Assembly (NCBI GenBank): GCA_016780825.1
Contig: JADHLF010000009.1
Coordinates: 1 to 61,424 of the forward strand
Direction: 5' to 3'
Origin: Planktomarina sp.
Lineage (GTDB): Bacteria > Pseudomonadota > Alphaproteobacteria > Rhodobacterales > Rhodobacteraceae
DNA length: 61,424 nt
This document shows positions 26,714 through 34,416 of the stretch, one piece after another. The notes under the pieces were generated by a model, which was not told where the DNA came from, did no database searches, and saw nothing but the letters and a program-made list of their open reading frames with translations. Numbering within the stretch: position 1 is the stretch's first letter; each line of letters opens with the position of its first letter. The position numbers and the translations under genes were made by a program.

Positions 26714-27253
26714 CTAATGGGTCTCCCCCATCGGCGGCCAGGGGCGTAGGTCCTCTGCGGCGATCCATGCGGCGACCCATTCGGGAATGGGCGGCAGGGG
26801 CGTGTCTGGGATCAGTTCAGCCCGTAGGTTATCAATCGGCACGATCCCATCGGCATTGGTCACCGCGGTGCGATAAAGCGCGTGCCCGGCGCAGGTTCCC
26901 CGCACCCACATGCTTTGCTCCAGATAGATAAACCGCGCATCGGCACAAAGGGCGCGGCTGCGCATGTCGATTTTGCCAAATACACGGATGCGCTTGCGGT
27001 AGCGCACGGAGCTGCCGGCGATGGTCAGGCCCCAGCCCTTGCGTTTCAAAATGGCCAATAAGCCTGAGCGACGCGCCATAGGCAGGCGGCCCATATCATA
27101 GATCGACAGGGTGCGGCCATTGTTGAGTTCGCACCAAAGATCCAAGTCCCAAGGCAGGCAGTAATGTGTGCTATAGTGGGTTTGCCCAATGGCAAGTTTG
27201 CCCGACTTGCGGTGATTGAAAAATTGCCAAGCGAGACGGACAAAAGGGTACAT
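26714..27253 (-). CDS. acyl-CoA thioesterase-like protein (4HBT family)
   Basis: A 179-residue hot-dog-fold protein of the 4HBT_2 / THEM6-like type. The segment THYCLPWDLDLWCELNNGR matches the family's active-site region where Asp follows a Pro-Trp stretch, and RIRVFGKIDMRSRAL matches the central strand. The reaction would be hydrolysis of an acyl-CoA; the acyl group is unknown. It stands alone on the minus strand, divergent from the yggT-like gene, with a 142-base intergenic region. Confidence 0.8.
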   Translation of the reverse strand: MYPFVRLAWQFFNHRKSGKLAIGQTHYSTHYCLPWDLDLWCELNNGRTLSIYDMGRLPMARRSGLLAILKRKGWGLTIAGSSVRYRKRIRVFGKIDMRSRALCADARFIYLEQSMWVRGTCAGHALYRTAVTNADGIVPIDNLRAELIPDTPLPPIPEWVAAWIAAEDLRPWPPMGETH

Positions 27254-27395
27254 TGAAAGCTCTCCAAATTTTGGTCACAAAAGAGCGCGCGGGCCCGCAG
27301 GTCAACCCATGATCTTAAGCGCGATCTGTCAAGCGACTTGCCGATGGGCGCCGAAGCGCTTAGGTAAAAGCAAACGTATTCTGTAGAGGTTTCAC

Positions 27396-27674
27396 ATGGC
27401 TCCTATTTTCGCGATACCTTACATGGTTTTGAACGTCATTTGGTTCTTTATCATTGCCCATTTGATCATGAGCTGGTTGATCGCTTTCAATGTTTTGAAC
27501 CTTTATCAGCCCATTGTTGCGCAGATTTGGTCGGGGCTGAACCGTCTTTTGGATCCGATCTATGGGCGGATTCGGCAGTTTCTGCCCAATATGGGCGGGC
27601 TTGATTTGACGCCTTTGATTGCGCTGCTGATCGTGGCCGCTTTGCAATACACTTTGGCCTATTACGGCCGCTGA
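27396..27674 (+). CDS. YggT-family membrane protein
   Basis: A 92-residue protein with two hydrophobic segments and the YggT signature between them (NRLLDPIYGRIRQFLPNMGG). The family is widespread, often near cell-division or proline-synthesis genes, and its role is not well defined. It is followed 15 bases later by recQ, so probably co-transcribed with it. Confidence 0.9.
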   Translation: MAPIFAIPYMVLNVIWFFIIAHLIMSWLIAFNVLNLYQPIVAQIWSGLNRLLDPIYGRIRQFLPNMGGLDLTPLIALLIVAALQYTLAYYGR

Positions 27675-27689
27675 CCCATCGGACCTGTT

Positions 27690-29735
27690 ATGCCCTATAC
27701 CACCCTTCTGAGGGATGTCTTCGGATTCGACGCTTTTCGTCCCGGTCAGGAGGAGATTGTGCGGGCGGTTGCGGAAGGGCAAAATGTATTGGCCATTATG
27801 CCCACCGGGGGCGGGAAGTCACTTTGTTTTCAACTCCCTGCCTTGATGCGCGAGGGGGTGACGGTGGTGATTTCGCCGCTGATTGCTTTGATGCGAGACC
27901 AAGTCCGCGCGCTACAGGCCGCCGGGGTTGGAGCGGGGGCATTGACCTCTGGCAATACGCCCGAGGAGACTGATGCGGTCTGGGAAGGGTTGGAGCAAGG
28001 CAGGCTCAAACTCTTGTATATCGCTCCAGAGCGGCTGGCGGCTGGGTCGTCTTTGGGGATGTTGCGGCGGGTTGGCGTATCTATGATCGCGGTGGATGAG
28101 GCCCATTGTGTCTCGCAATGGGGCCATGATTTTCGCCCGGATTATCTGCGGATTGGCGAGTTGCGCCGGTCATTGAACGTCCCGCTTGCCGCCTTCACCG
28201 CGACGGCCGATGAAGAAACCCAAGCGGAAATTATCAATAAGCTGTTTGATGGTCAGGCCCCGGCAAGCTTTTTACATGGGTTTGATCGACCCAATATCCA
28301 TTTGGCTTTCGCCGCAAAGGATCAACCGCGCAAGCAAATTCTTGCCTTTGCAGCGGCGCGAAAGGGGCAGTCAGGCATTGTCTATTGCGGCACGCGCGCC
28401 AAGACAGAAACCCTGGCACAAGCGCTGCGCGAAGCGGGGCATTCGGCCTGTTTTTATCACGGTGGTATGGATGCCGAAGATCGCCGTATTGTCGAAACAC
28501 GGTTTCAGCAAGAGGATGGTCTCATCGTCGTGGCCACGGTCGCCTTTGGCATGGGGGTGGATAAGCCGGATATTCGTTGGGTGGCCCATGCGGATTTGCC
28601 CAAATCCATTGAGTCCTATTACCAAGAAATTGGCCGAGGCGGGCGCGATGGGGCGCCGGCTGAGACTTTGACGCTCTTTGGCGCAGATGACATTCGCCTG
28701 CGCCGTGCGCAAATTGATGAAGGGCTGGCCCCTGCGGATCGCAAAATGGCAGATCATGCGCGGCTCAATGCTTTGTTGGGTTTGGCGGAGGCGTTGAGTT
28801 GCCGCCGATCTGCATTGCTGACCTATTTTGGCGAAACAGCATCGAACTGCGGCAATTGTGATCTTTGCGATACGCCGCCGGAAGTTTTTGACGGAACAGA
28901 ACCGGTGCGCATGGCGCTGTCGGCCATTTTGCGCACCGGGGAATGGTTTGGGACAGGTCATTTGATTGATATATTGCGCGGCAATGCCACTGATAAAGTA
29001 CGGCAACGCGCGCATCATGAATTGCCGACCTTTGGGGTCGGCAAGGCCATCAGCAAGGCGCAATGGCAGGCGATTTTTCGGCAGATGATGGGATTTGATC
29101 TTATCCGACCAGACCCAGAGCGCCATGGGGGTCTGCGGTTCACCGAGAACGCGCGGCCCCTGCTGAAGGGGGAGGCTCAAATTCAGTTGCGCAAGGACAG
29201 CATCACCGCCGCAGGTCAAGAACGGCGTCCAGTGGTCAAATCTTTGGTGTCAGAGGAAGATGCGCCCCTTTTATCTGCGCTTAAGGCCAAGAGGCGCGCT
29301 TTGGCCGAACAACAAAAAGTGCCGGCCTATATCATTTTCAATGATAAAACCCTCATTGAAATGGCAGAGCGCCGCCCGCAGAACTTAGATCAAATGGCTT
29401 CAATTGGTGGCGTGGGGGCCAAGAAGCTGGAAAGCTATGGGCAAGCGTTTCTGTCAGTGATTACCGGAGAGCAGACTTCGGTCCACCCGGCGCGGCGCAA
29501 AATGGCTGGGCGTCCAGAGGGGGAGCTTTTTGATCAGCTGGTCGCGCGACAATTGCAATTGGCCCGTGGAGCTTTTGATGGAGAAAAACCCTTGAGCTGT
29601 TCAATCGCAACGCTGCGTATGATCGCTCAAAGGCGGCCAAGTTCATTAGACCAATTGGCGCAAATATCTGGAATGACGCCGGCCCGAACCGAACGTTTTG
29701 GTGCGGCCTTTTTAGAAATCTTGCAGTCTGCCTAG
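27690..29735 (+). CDS. recQ: ATP-dependent DNA helicase RecQ
   Basis: A 681-residue 3'-5' helicase for recombination and repair. Walker A is MPTGGGKSLCFQLPA, the DEAH box is VDEAHCVSQWGHDF, and the zinc-binding RQC region carries CRRSALLTYFGE and CGNCDLC. After a winged-helix region there are two HRDC-like domains: one near residues 525-600 and a second at 610-681. Tandem HRDC domains occur in some RecQ proteins and help bind structured DNA. It is 15 bases after the yggT-like gene; yaaA follows after 37 bases. Confidence 0.97.
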   Translation: MPYTTLLRDVFGFDAFRPGQEEIVRAVAEGQNVLAIMPTGGGKSLCFQLPALMREGVTVVISPLIALMRDQVRALQAAGVGAGALTSGNTPEETDAVWEGLEQGRLKLLYIAPERLAAGSSLGMLRRVGVSMIAVDEAHCVSQWGHDFRPDYLRIGELRRSLNVPLAAFTATADEETQAEIINKLFDGQAPASFLHGFDRPNIHLAFAAKDQPRKQILAFAAARKGQSGIVYCGTRAKTETLAQALREAGHSACFYHGGMDAEDRRIVETRFQQEDGLIVVATVAFGMGVDKPDIRWVAHADLPKSIESYYQEIGRGGRDGAPAETLTLFGADDIRLRRAQIDEGLAPADRKMADHARLNALLGLAEALSCRRSALLTYFGETASNCGNCDLCDTPPEVFDGTEPVRMALSAILRTGEWFGTGHLIDILRGNATDKVRQRAHHELPTFGVGKAISKAQWQAIFRQMMGFDLIRPDPERHGGLRFTENARPLLKGEAQIQLRKDSITAAGQERRPVVKSLVSEEDAPLLSALKAKRRALAEQQKVPAYIIFNDKTLIEMAERRPQNLDQMASIGGVGAKKLESYGQAFLSVITGEQTSVHPARRKMAGRPEGELFDQLVARQLQLARGAFDGEKPLSCSIATLRMIAQRRPSSLDQLAQISGMTPARTERFGAAFLEILQSA

Positions 29736-29772
29736 ACTGCTCTAGGTTAAGAGTGCAGAGGAGAGAGACACG

Positions 29773-30546
29773 ATGTTGGTTTGTATTTCACCGGCGAAAA
29801 AGCTGAATTGGTCAGAGGCGCCGCGCTCAGATGTCACCCAGCCAGATTTTTCTGCCGATGCGTTGAAATTGGCGAAAACGGCGCGGGATCTTTCAGTGCC
29901 TCAGTTGCAAAAGCTGATGTCGATCAGTGAAAATCTTGCGCGGCTGAACTACGAGCGCTTTGTGGCCTTTGCGGACAAGCCAGCAGATGAGGCTTTGCGT
30001 CCCGCCGCTTTGGCCTTTGCGGGAGACACATACCAAGGCTTGGAGGCGGCGAGCTTCAGCGAGGATGATATGCGGTGGGGACAGGATCATCTGCGCATTC
30101 TCTCTGGGCTTTACGGTGTTTTGCGGCCTTTGGATCAAATCCAAGCCTACCGGCTTGAAATGGGCAGCCGTTTGAAAACGGATCGTGGCGGATCTCTCTA
30201 TGCCTATTGGGGGCAGGAGCTGTCAAAGGCGTTGAACGCACAGGCAGAGGCGACAGGTGCGCAGGCGCTGGTCAACTGTGCCAGCCAAGAATATTTTGGT
30301 GCTGTTGATGTCTCGGCGCTACATCTGCCGATCATCACACCGCAATTTCTGGAGCTGAAAGAGGGTCAGGCCAAGATTGTGAGTTTCTATGCCAAGAAAG
30401 CCCGCGGTGCCATGGCGCGATTTATTGTCCAGAACCGATTATCAGATCCTGCACAGATCGCAGATTTTGATTTGGGAGGATATGCTTATCAACCTGAGCA
30501 ATCCACGGCAGAAAAACCGGTCTTCTTGCGTAATTATCCAGCTTAG
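29773..30546 (+). CDS. yaaA: peroxide stress protein YaaA
   Basis: A 257-residue DUF328/YaaA protein that limits free iron during peroxide stress and binds DNA in E. coli. The family hallmarks ISPAKKLNW at the N-terminus, RILSGLYGVLRPLD in the middle and the C-terminal SFYAKKARGAMARF are all present. Its TAG stop overlaps the TAA stop of the convergent idi gene by 4 bases. Confidence 0.95.
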   Translation: MLVCISPAKKLNWSEAPRSDVTQPDFSADALKLAKTARDLSVPQLQKLMSISENLARLNYERFVAFADKPADEALRPAALAFAGDTYQGLEAASFSEDDMRWGQDHLRILSGLYGVLRPLDQIQAYRLEMGSRLKTDRGGSLYAYWGQELSKALNAQAEATGAQALVNCASQEYFGAVDVSALHLPIITPQFLELKEGQAKIVSFYAKKARGAMARFIVQNRLSDPAQIADFDLGGYAYQPEQSTAEKPVFLRNYPA

Positions 30547-31058
30547 GCGCCAAATATGGCCTTCGCATGCTGGGTGAGGTAGATTTTTAACCATGGGGTA
30601 AAAATCTCTGGCTGCGCAGCAATATCGTCGTTTAGATCTTTTAGAGTTTGCCAGCGATGGTCCATCACCTCCTCGGGATTGGGGCGAATGTCGATTTGTG
30701 TGACCTGTAGCGTAAAAATCTCGACCAGCTCATGCTCAATCATACCGCCGCCCACATCAGCGCGATATTCCACCGTGCCGCGGTACACCGGAACTTGGCC
30801 CGTCAGCCCCAATTCTTCCTCAAGCCGGCGCTGGGCGCAGTCAAAACCAGATTCGCCCCATTGCTGATGGGTGCAGCACGCATTGGCCCAGAGGCCGGGG
30901 GTGTGATATTTGCTCATAGCGCGGCGTTGCAACAGAGTTTCCCCCGCGCGCATGACAAAAACAGACACGGCTTTATGCCGCAATCCGCGCAGATGGGTTT
31001 GCAGCTTTTCAACAGGCTGCAATTGACCGTCTATCCATGCGGGAATCATTATGTCCAT
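30543..31058 (-). CDS. idi: isopentenyl-diphosphate delta-isomerase, type I
   Basis: Nudix-fold enzyme (171 residues) interconverting IPP and DMAPP. The catalytic Cys is in GLWANACCTHQQWGES, the Nudix-like helix is RRLEEELGL, and the catalytic Glu lies in IEHELVEIF. Type I Idi is optional in bacteria using the MEP pathway. In Rhodobacterales it is often tied to carotenoid and bacteriochlorophyll synthesis, so its presence beside hemA fits, but does not prove, a phototrophic ancestry. It converges with yaaA and diverges from hemA. Confidence 0.95.
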   Translation of the reverse strand: MDIMIPAWIDGQLQPVEKLQTHLRGLRHKAVSVFVMRAGETLLQRRAMSKYHTPGLWANACCTHQQWGESGFDCAQRRLEEELGLTGQVPVYRGTVEYRADVGGGMIEHELVEIFTLQVTQIDIRPNPEEVMDHRWQTLKDLNDDIAAQPEIFTPWLKIYLTQHAKAIFGA

Positions 31059-31318
31059 TCATTCTGCCCTTAGGTGTTGCGCCTTCTATAGGGTGAAATA
31101 TGCCTCTGCAAAAGCGGTGATCGGGAGGGTTTGTTGCCTATGCTGTTCAAATTTTCTGAATTTCACATCTCGGGGGCGGAAATGTCGCGGGCAAAACAAT
31201 CAAAACTTGCCTATAGGTGCAGAAATAAGATCCACCGAGCCTATATAACACAGGGAGCAGATCCAGCGGGTTTTGTCATCCGCCCCTGCATCAACTGGAC
31301 CAGCAGAAAGAATACGCC
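31059..31318. other. intergenic region between idi and hemA
   Basis: A 260-base divergent control region. I found no FNR-type TTGAT-N4-ATCAA site and no convincing riboswitch. Short ORFs in it lack coding character. Confidence 0.5.
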
Positions 31319-32530
31319 ATGTCGTTTGATCACTTTTTCAAAAATCAGCTTGAGCAGTTGAAACAGGATGGCAACTATCGGTATTTTGCTGATCTTGAAC
31401 GGAAAACCGGCAAATTCCCTCAGGCCACCAATCATTTTAAGGGCGGCACTCGGGACGTTACGGTTTGGTGTTCCAACGATTACTTGGGCATGGGTCAGCA
31501 TCCTGCAGTGATTGCCGCGATGCAAGAGGCGGTCGGGCGTTGCGGTACAGGCGCTGGCGGCACGCGCAATATAAGCGGAACCAACCACGACCATTTGCTG
31601 CTTGAGGCGGAACTGGCGGATTTGCACGGCAAAGAGGCCGCGCTTTTGTTCACCTCTGGCTATGTGTCCAACTGGACAACACTGGCCACGCTGGGCGCTA
31701 AAATCCCCAATGCGGTGATTTTGTCAGACAGCGAAAACCACGCCTCAATGATCGAAGGCATTCGCCATTCCAAAGCCGAAAAAATGATTTGGGCACATAA
31801 TGATGTGCAAGATCTCGACCGTAAGTTGACCGCCTGTGGAGACCGTCCAAAAATTGTTGCATTTGAAAGCGTCTATTCCATGGATGGGGACATCGCTCCG
31901 ATTGCTGCGATATTGGATGTGTGTGAAAAACATGGGGCCTTCACCTATCTTGATGAGGTTCATGCGGTTGGCATGTATGGCCCGCGTGGTGGTGGCATCA
32001 GTGAGCGTGAAGGCTTGGCGCATCGTATCGACATCATTGAGGGCACATTAGGCAAAGCGTTTGGCTGTGTTGGTGGCTACATCACTGGTTCAGAAGCGAT
32101 GTGCGATTTCATTCGGTCTTTTGGTTCGGGATTTATTTTCACCACGGCCCTGCCGCCTGCGGTTGCAGCCGCGGCGCGCACCTCGATTGCGCATCTTAAA
32201 ACCAGCTCTGTTGAGCGGATGGGTCAACGGGCGCAGGTGGCGCGCCTGCGCGCTGGGCTGGATAAAGCTGGGATTCCACATTTGGCCAATGACAGCCATA
32301 TCGTGCCGGTGATGATCAAAGATGCCGTGAAAACCAAAATGCTGGCCGATTACTTGATGGATAGCTTTGGCATCTATGTTCAGCCCATTAATTACCCCAC
32401 CGTTCCAAAAGGCACGGAGCGTCTGCGGTTTACGCCCTCGCCTTTGCACAGTGATGCAGATGTGGATCACTTAGTCGCGGCCTTATCTGAGCTATGGAAA
32501 CAATGCGCTGTGTCCCATGTGGCCGCGTAA
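31319..32530 (+). CDS. hemA: 5-aminolevulinate synthase
   Basis: PLP enzyme condensing glycine and succinyl-CoA to 5-aminolevulinate, the C4 route to haem typical of alphaproteobacteria. The 403-residue protein shows WCSNDYLGMGQHP, TGAGGTRNISGT, the Asp-containing YLDEVHAVGMYG, and the PLP Lys in EGTLGKAFGCVGG. This is the catabolic-type fold of the alpha-oxoamine synthase family, and the opening SFDHFFKNQL is characteristic of ALAS rather than of KBL or BioF. It is followed after 39 bases by a c-type cytochrome, a natural haem user. Confidence 0.97.
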   Translation: MSFDHFFKNQLEQLKQDGNYRYFADLERKTGKFPQATNHFKGGTRDVTVWCSNDYLGMGQHPAVIAAMQEAVGRCGTGAGGTRNISGTNHDHLLLEAELADLHGKEAALLFTSGYVSNWTTLATLGAKIPNAVILSDSENHASMIEGIRHSKAEKMIWAHNDVQDLDRKLTACGDRPKIVAFESVYSMDGDIAPIAAILDVCEKHGAFTYLDEVHAVGMYGPRGGGISEREGLAHRIDIIEGTLGKAFGCVGGYITGSEAMCDFIRSFGSGFIFTTALPPAVAAAARTSIAHLKTSSVERMGQRAQVARLRAGLDKAGIPHLANDSHIVPVMIKDAVKTKMLADYLMDSFGIYVQPINYPTVPKGTERLRFTPSPLHSDADVDHLVAALSELWKQCAVSHVAA

Positions 32531-32569
32531 CGCGCAGTTTTGATGGGTGTGAGATTTTAGGGGAATGAT

Positions 32570-33016
32570 ATGAACAGATTTGTTTTTGTAGTCTTAGTCG
32601 CAGGGGCTCTGGCCTCCGGAGCTTGGGCGGATGGTCACAGCGCCTCTGGTGATGCCTCCGCAGGCGAAGTGGCGTTTACTAAGCAATGTGTTGCCTGTCA
32701 TGTGGTTGTGACGGATGCCGGCGAAAAGCTGGCGGGGCGCAACAGCAAATCTGGCCCAAACCTGTATAATATCGCCGGTGCAACAGCAGGTGCCGTGCCG
32801 GGTTATCGATACGGAAAATCTTTGGCAAAGGCCGGCGCAGAGTTGGGTTTGATTTGGACAGAAGAGACGTTTTCGGCCTATGTCCAAGATCCGATGGATT
32901 TCTTAAAGGTGTTTCTCGACGATAAAGGCGCCCGGGCGAAAATGAGCTTTAAAGTGCGGAAGGAAGAAGACGCGCGCAATATTTACGCTTATTTGTATAG
33001 TATCGGCAGCAAGTAG
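32570..33016 (+). CDS. c-type cytochrome, class I (cytochrome c2/c550-like)
   Basis: A 148-residue periplasmic monohaem cytochrome. A signal peptide (hydrophobic residues 4-18, cleavage near AWADG) precedes the haem motif CVACH at residues 40-44. A Met ligand candidate is in AKMSFKV, and the length and the SGPNLYNIAGATAGAVPGYRY segment resemble mitochondrial-type and cytochrome c2 proteins. It probably carries electrons from cytochrome bc1 (petABC, elsewhere in this window) to an oxidase or, in phototrophs, a reaction centre. It is close behind hemA. Confidence 0.93.
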   Translation: MNRFVFVVLVAGALASGAWADGHSASGDASAGEVAFTKQCVACHVVVTDAGEKLAGRNSKSGPNLYNIAGATAGAVPGYRYGKSLAKAGAELGLIWTEETFSAYVQDPMDFLKVFLDDKGARAKMSFKVRKEEDARNIYAYLYSIGSK

Positions 33017-33039
33017 GCGGTCGATGTTTTGAGGTTTGA

Positions 33040-33067
33040 GGGGCGCCGCAGTGCTCAGGGGCGCCCC
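33040..33067. terminator. strong hairpin between cytochrome and thiolase genes
   Basis: GGGGCGCC (33040-33047) pairs perfectly with GGCGCCCC (33060-33067). It sits between two convergent genes and probably ends transcription from one or both sides, although no T run follows on either strand. Confidence 0.5.
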
Positions 33068-33076
33068 GAGTTGGTT

Positions 33077-34252
33077 CTAAATCCGCCCAATCGCCACGGC
33101 GATCCCTTGGCCGCCGCCGATGCACATGGTGGCGAGGCCCTTTGAGCCGCCGCTGCGTTCCAATTCGGCCATGAGCTTCACCATGATGATTGCGCCCGTC
33201 GCCCCCACCGGATGACCCAGAGCAATTGCACCGCCATTTGGGTTGACCCGTGCAGGGTCTAAGCCAAGGCCGCGATTAACCGCGACAGCCTGTGCCGCGA
33301 AGGCCTCATTGCTCTCAACACTGTCAAAATCATCGATGGTCAATCCGGTTTTCGCCATCAGGTTTTCCACCGCAGGCACGGGTCCAATGCCCATCACTTG
33401 GGGCCGCACGCCGGCGTGACCATAGCCGAGCAGGCGGAATTTTGGAGTGAGGCCGGCACGTTCGGCTGCGTCAGCGCGCGCCAAGACAATTGCGGCTGCT
33501 CCGTCATTTATGCCCGAGGCATTGCCAGCAGTGACGGTTCCCTCCTTTTGGAAAACCGTCCGAAGTCCGGCCAAAACCTCAGCGCTGGTGGCTTTGGGAT
33601 GTTCATCGGTGATAAAATCCACCATATCGCGTTTGACTTTGATCGGCACGGGGGTGATTTGATCGACAAAGCGCCCGTCTGCAATCGCAGCTGCGGCGCG
33701 GTTCTGGCTTTCCAAGGCAAAGGCATCTTGATCGGCGCGGGTGATGGCATGTTCTTTTGCAACATTCTCGGCGGTGATGCCCATATGGCCTGTGCCAAAG
33801 GGGCAGTGCAATGCGCCAAGCATCATGTCGAGTGTTTTGACATCCCCCATCTTTTGGCCCCAGCGCTGTGCCTGCATGATATAGGGTGCGCGGCTCATAT
33901 TCTCTGCGCCGCCAGCCAGTCCAAAATCTGCATCGCCAAGCATCAAGGATTGCGCCACAGAGACGATGGCCTGCAGACCTGATCCGCAAAGGCGATTGAC
34001 GTTCATGGCCGGCGTTCTGTCAGAGATACCCGCCTCTATGGCGGCGACTCGGGACAGATACATATCGCGCGGTTCGGTGTTGATGACATGACCAAAGGCG
34101 ACATGGCCGATTTGCTCGGCCGCAACCTCTGCGCGGGTGAGCGCGGCTTTGGCGGCGATTGCCCCCAGATCAATTGGGCTGACACCCGCGAGGCTGCCGC
34201 CAAAAGTGCCAATAGCTGTGCGTGCGCCGCCAAGAATTACGATATCTGTCAT
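33077..34252 (-). CDS. acetyl-CoA acetyltransferase (thiolase)
   Basis: A 391-residue thiolase. The acyl-enzyme Cys is in NRLCGSGLQA (about residue 88), and the C-terminal catalytic His and Cys are in GHPVGATGA and CIGGGQG. It resembles biosynthetic acetoacetyl-CoA thiolases (PhaA/AtoB), but beta-ketothiolase use in fatty-acid breakdown is equally possible. The ATG at 34252 has GGAGG five bases ahead, better than the ATG at 34264. It is divergent from dnaE2. Confidence 0.94.
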   Translation of the reverse strand: MTDIVILGGARTAIGTFGGSLAGVSPIDLGAIAAKAALTRAEVAAEQIGHVAFGHVINTEPRDMYLSRVAAIEAGISDRTPAMNVNRLCGSGLQAIVSVAQSLMLGDADFGLAGGAENMSRAPYIMQAQRWGQKMGDVKTLDMMLGALHCPFGTGHMGITAENVAKEHAITRADQDAFALESQNRAAAAIADGRFVDQITPVPIKVKRDMVDFITDEHPKATSAEVLAGLRTVFQKEGTVTAGNASGINDGAAAIVLARADAAERAGLTPKFRLLGYGHAGVRPQVMGIGPVPAVENLMAKTGLTIDDFDSVESNEAFAAQAVAVNRGLGLDPARVNPNGGAIALGHPVGATGAIIMVKLMAELERSGGSKGLATMCIGGGQGIAVAIGRI

Positions 34253-34371
34253 TTTGTCCTCCATTTCATCCAGTCTAAAGTAAATTTGGTGAAAGTAGAG
34301 AGGCTTTTTTGGACGTGCCGCCGCGTAAAGAGCTTTGATTCCTTGGCTCGGAGCATAGGAATTGCAAATGA

Positions 34372-34386
34372 GAACAAAATGTGAAC
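34372..34386 (+). promoter_or_regulatory. LexA operator (GAAC-N7-GAAC)
   Basis: GAAC at 34372-34375 and again at 34383-34386, exactly seven bases between, is the direct-repeat SOS box of alphaproteobacterial LexA. It ends 30 bases before the dnaE2 start codon and predicts DNA-damage induction of that gene. Confidence 0.85.
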
Positions 34387-34391
34387 AAATG

Positions 34392-34410
34392 AGACTCTGC
34401 TGCTGAGTCT
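34392..34410 (+). promoter_or_regulatory. inverted repeat with two GANTC sites before dnaE2
   Basis: AGACTC (34392-34397) and GAGTCT (34405-34410) form a perfect 6-bp inverted repeat with a 7-base loop. Each arm is a GANTC methylation target. It lies between the LexA box and the start codon, where a ribosome-binding site would be expected but is not seen. Confidence 0.5.
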
Positions 34411-34416
34411 GATCTT

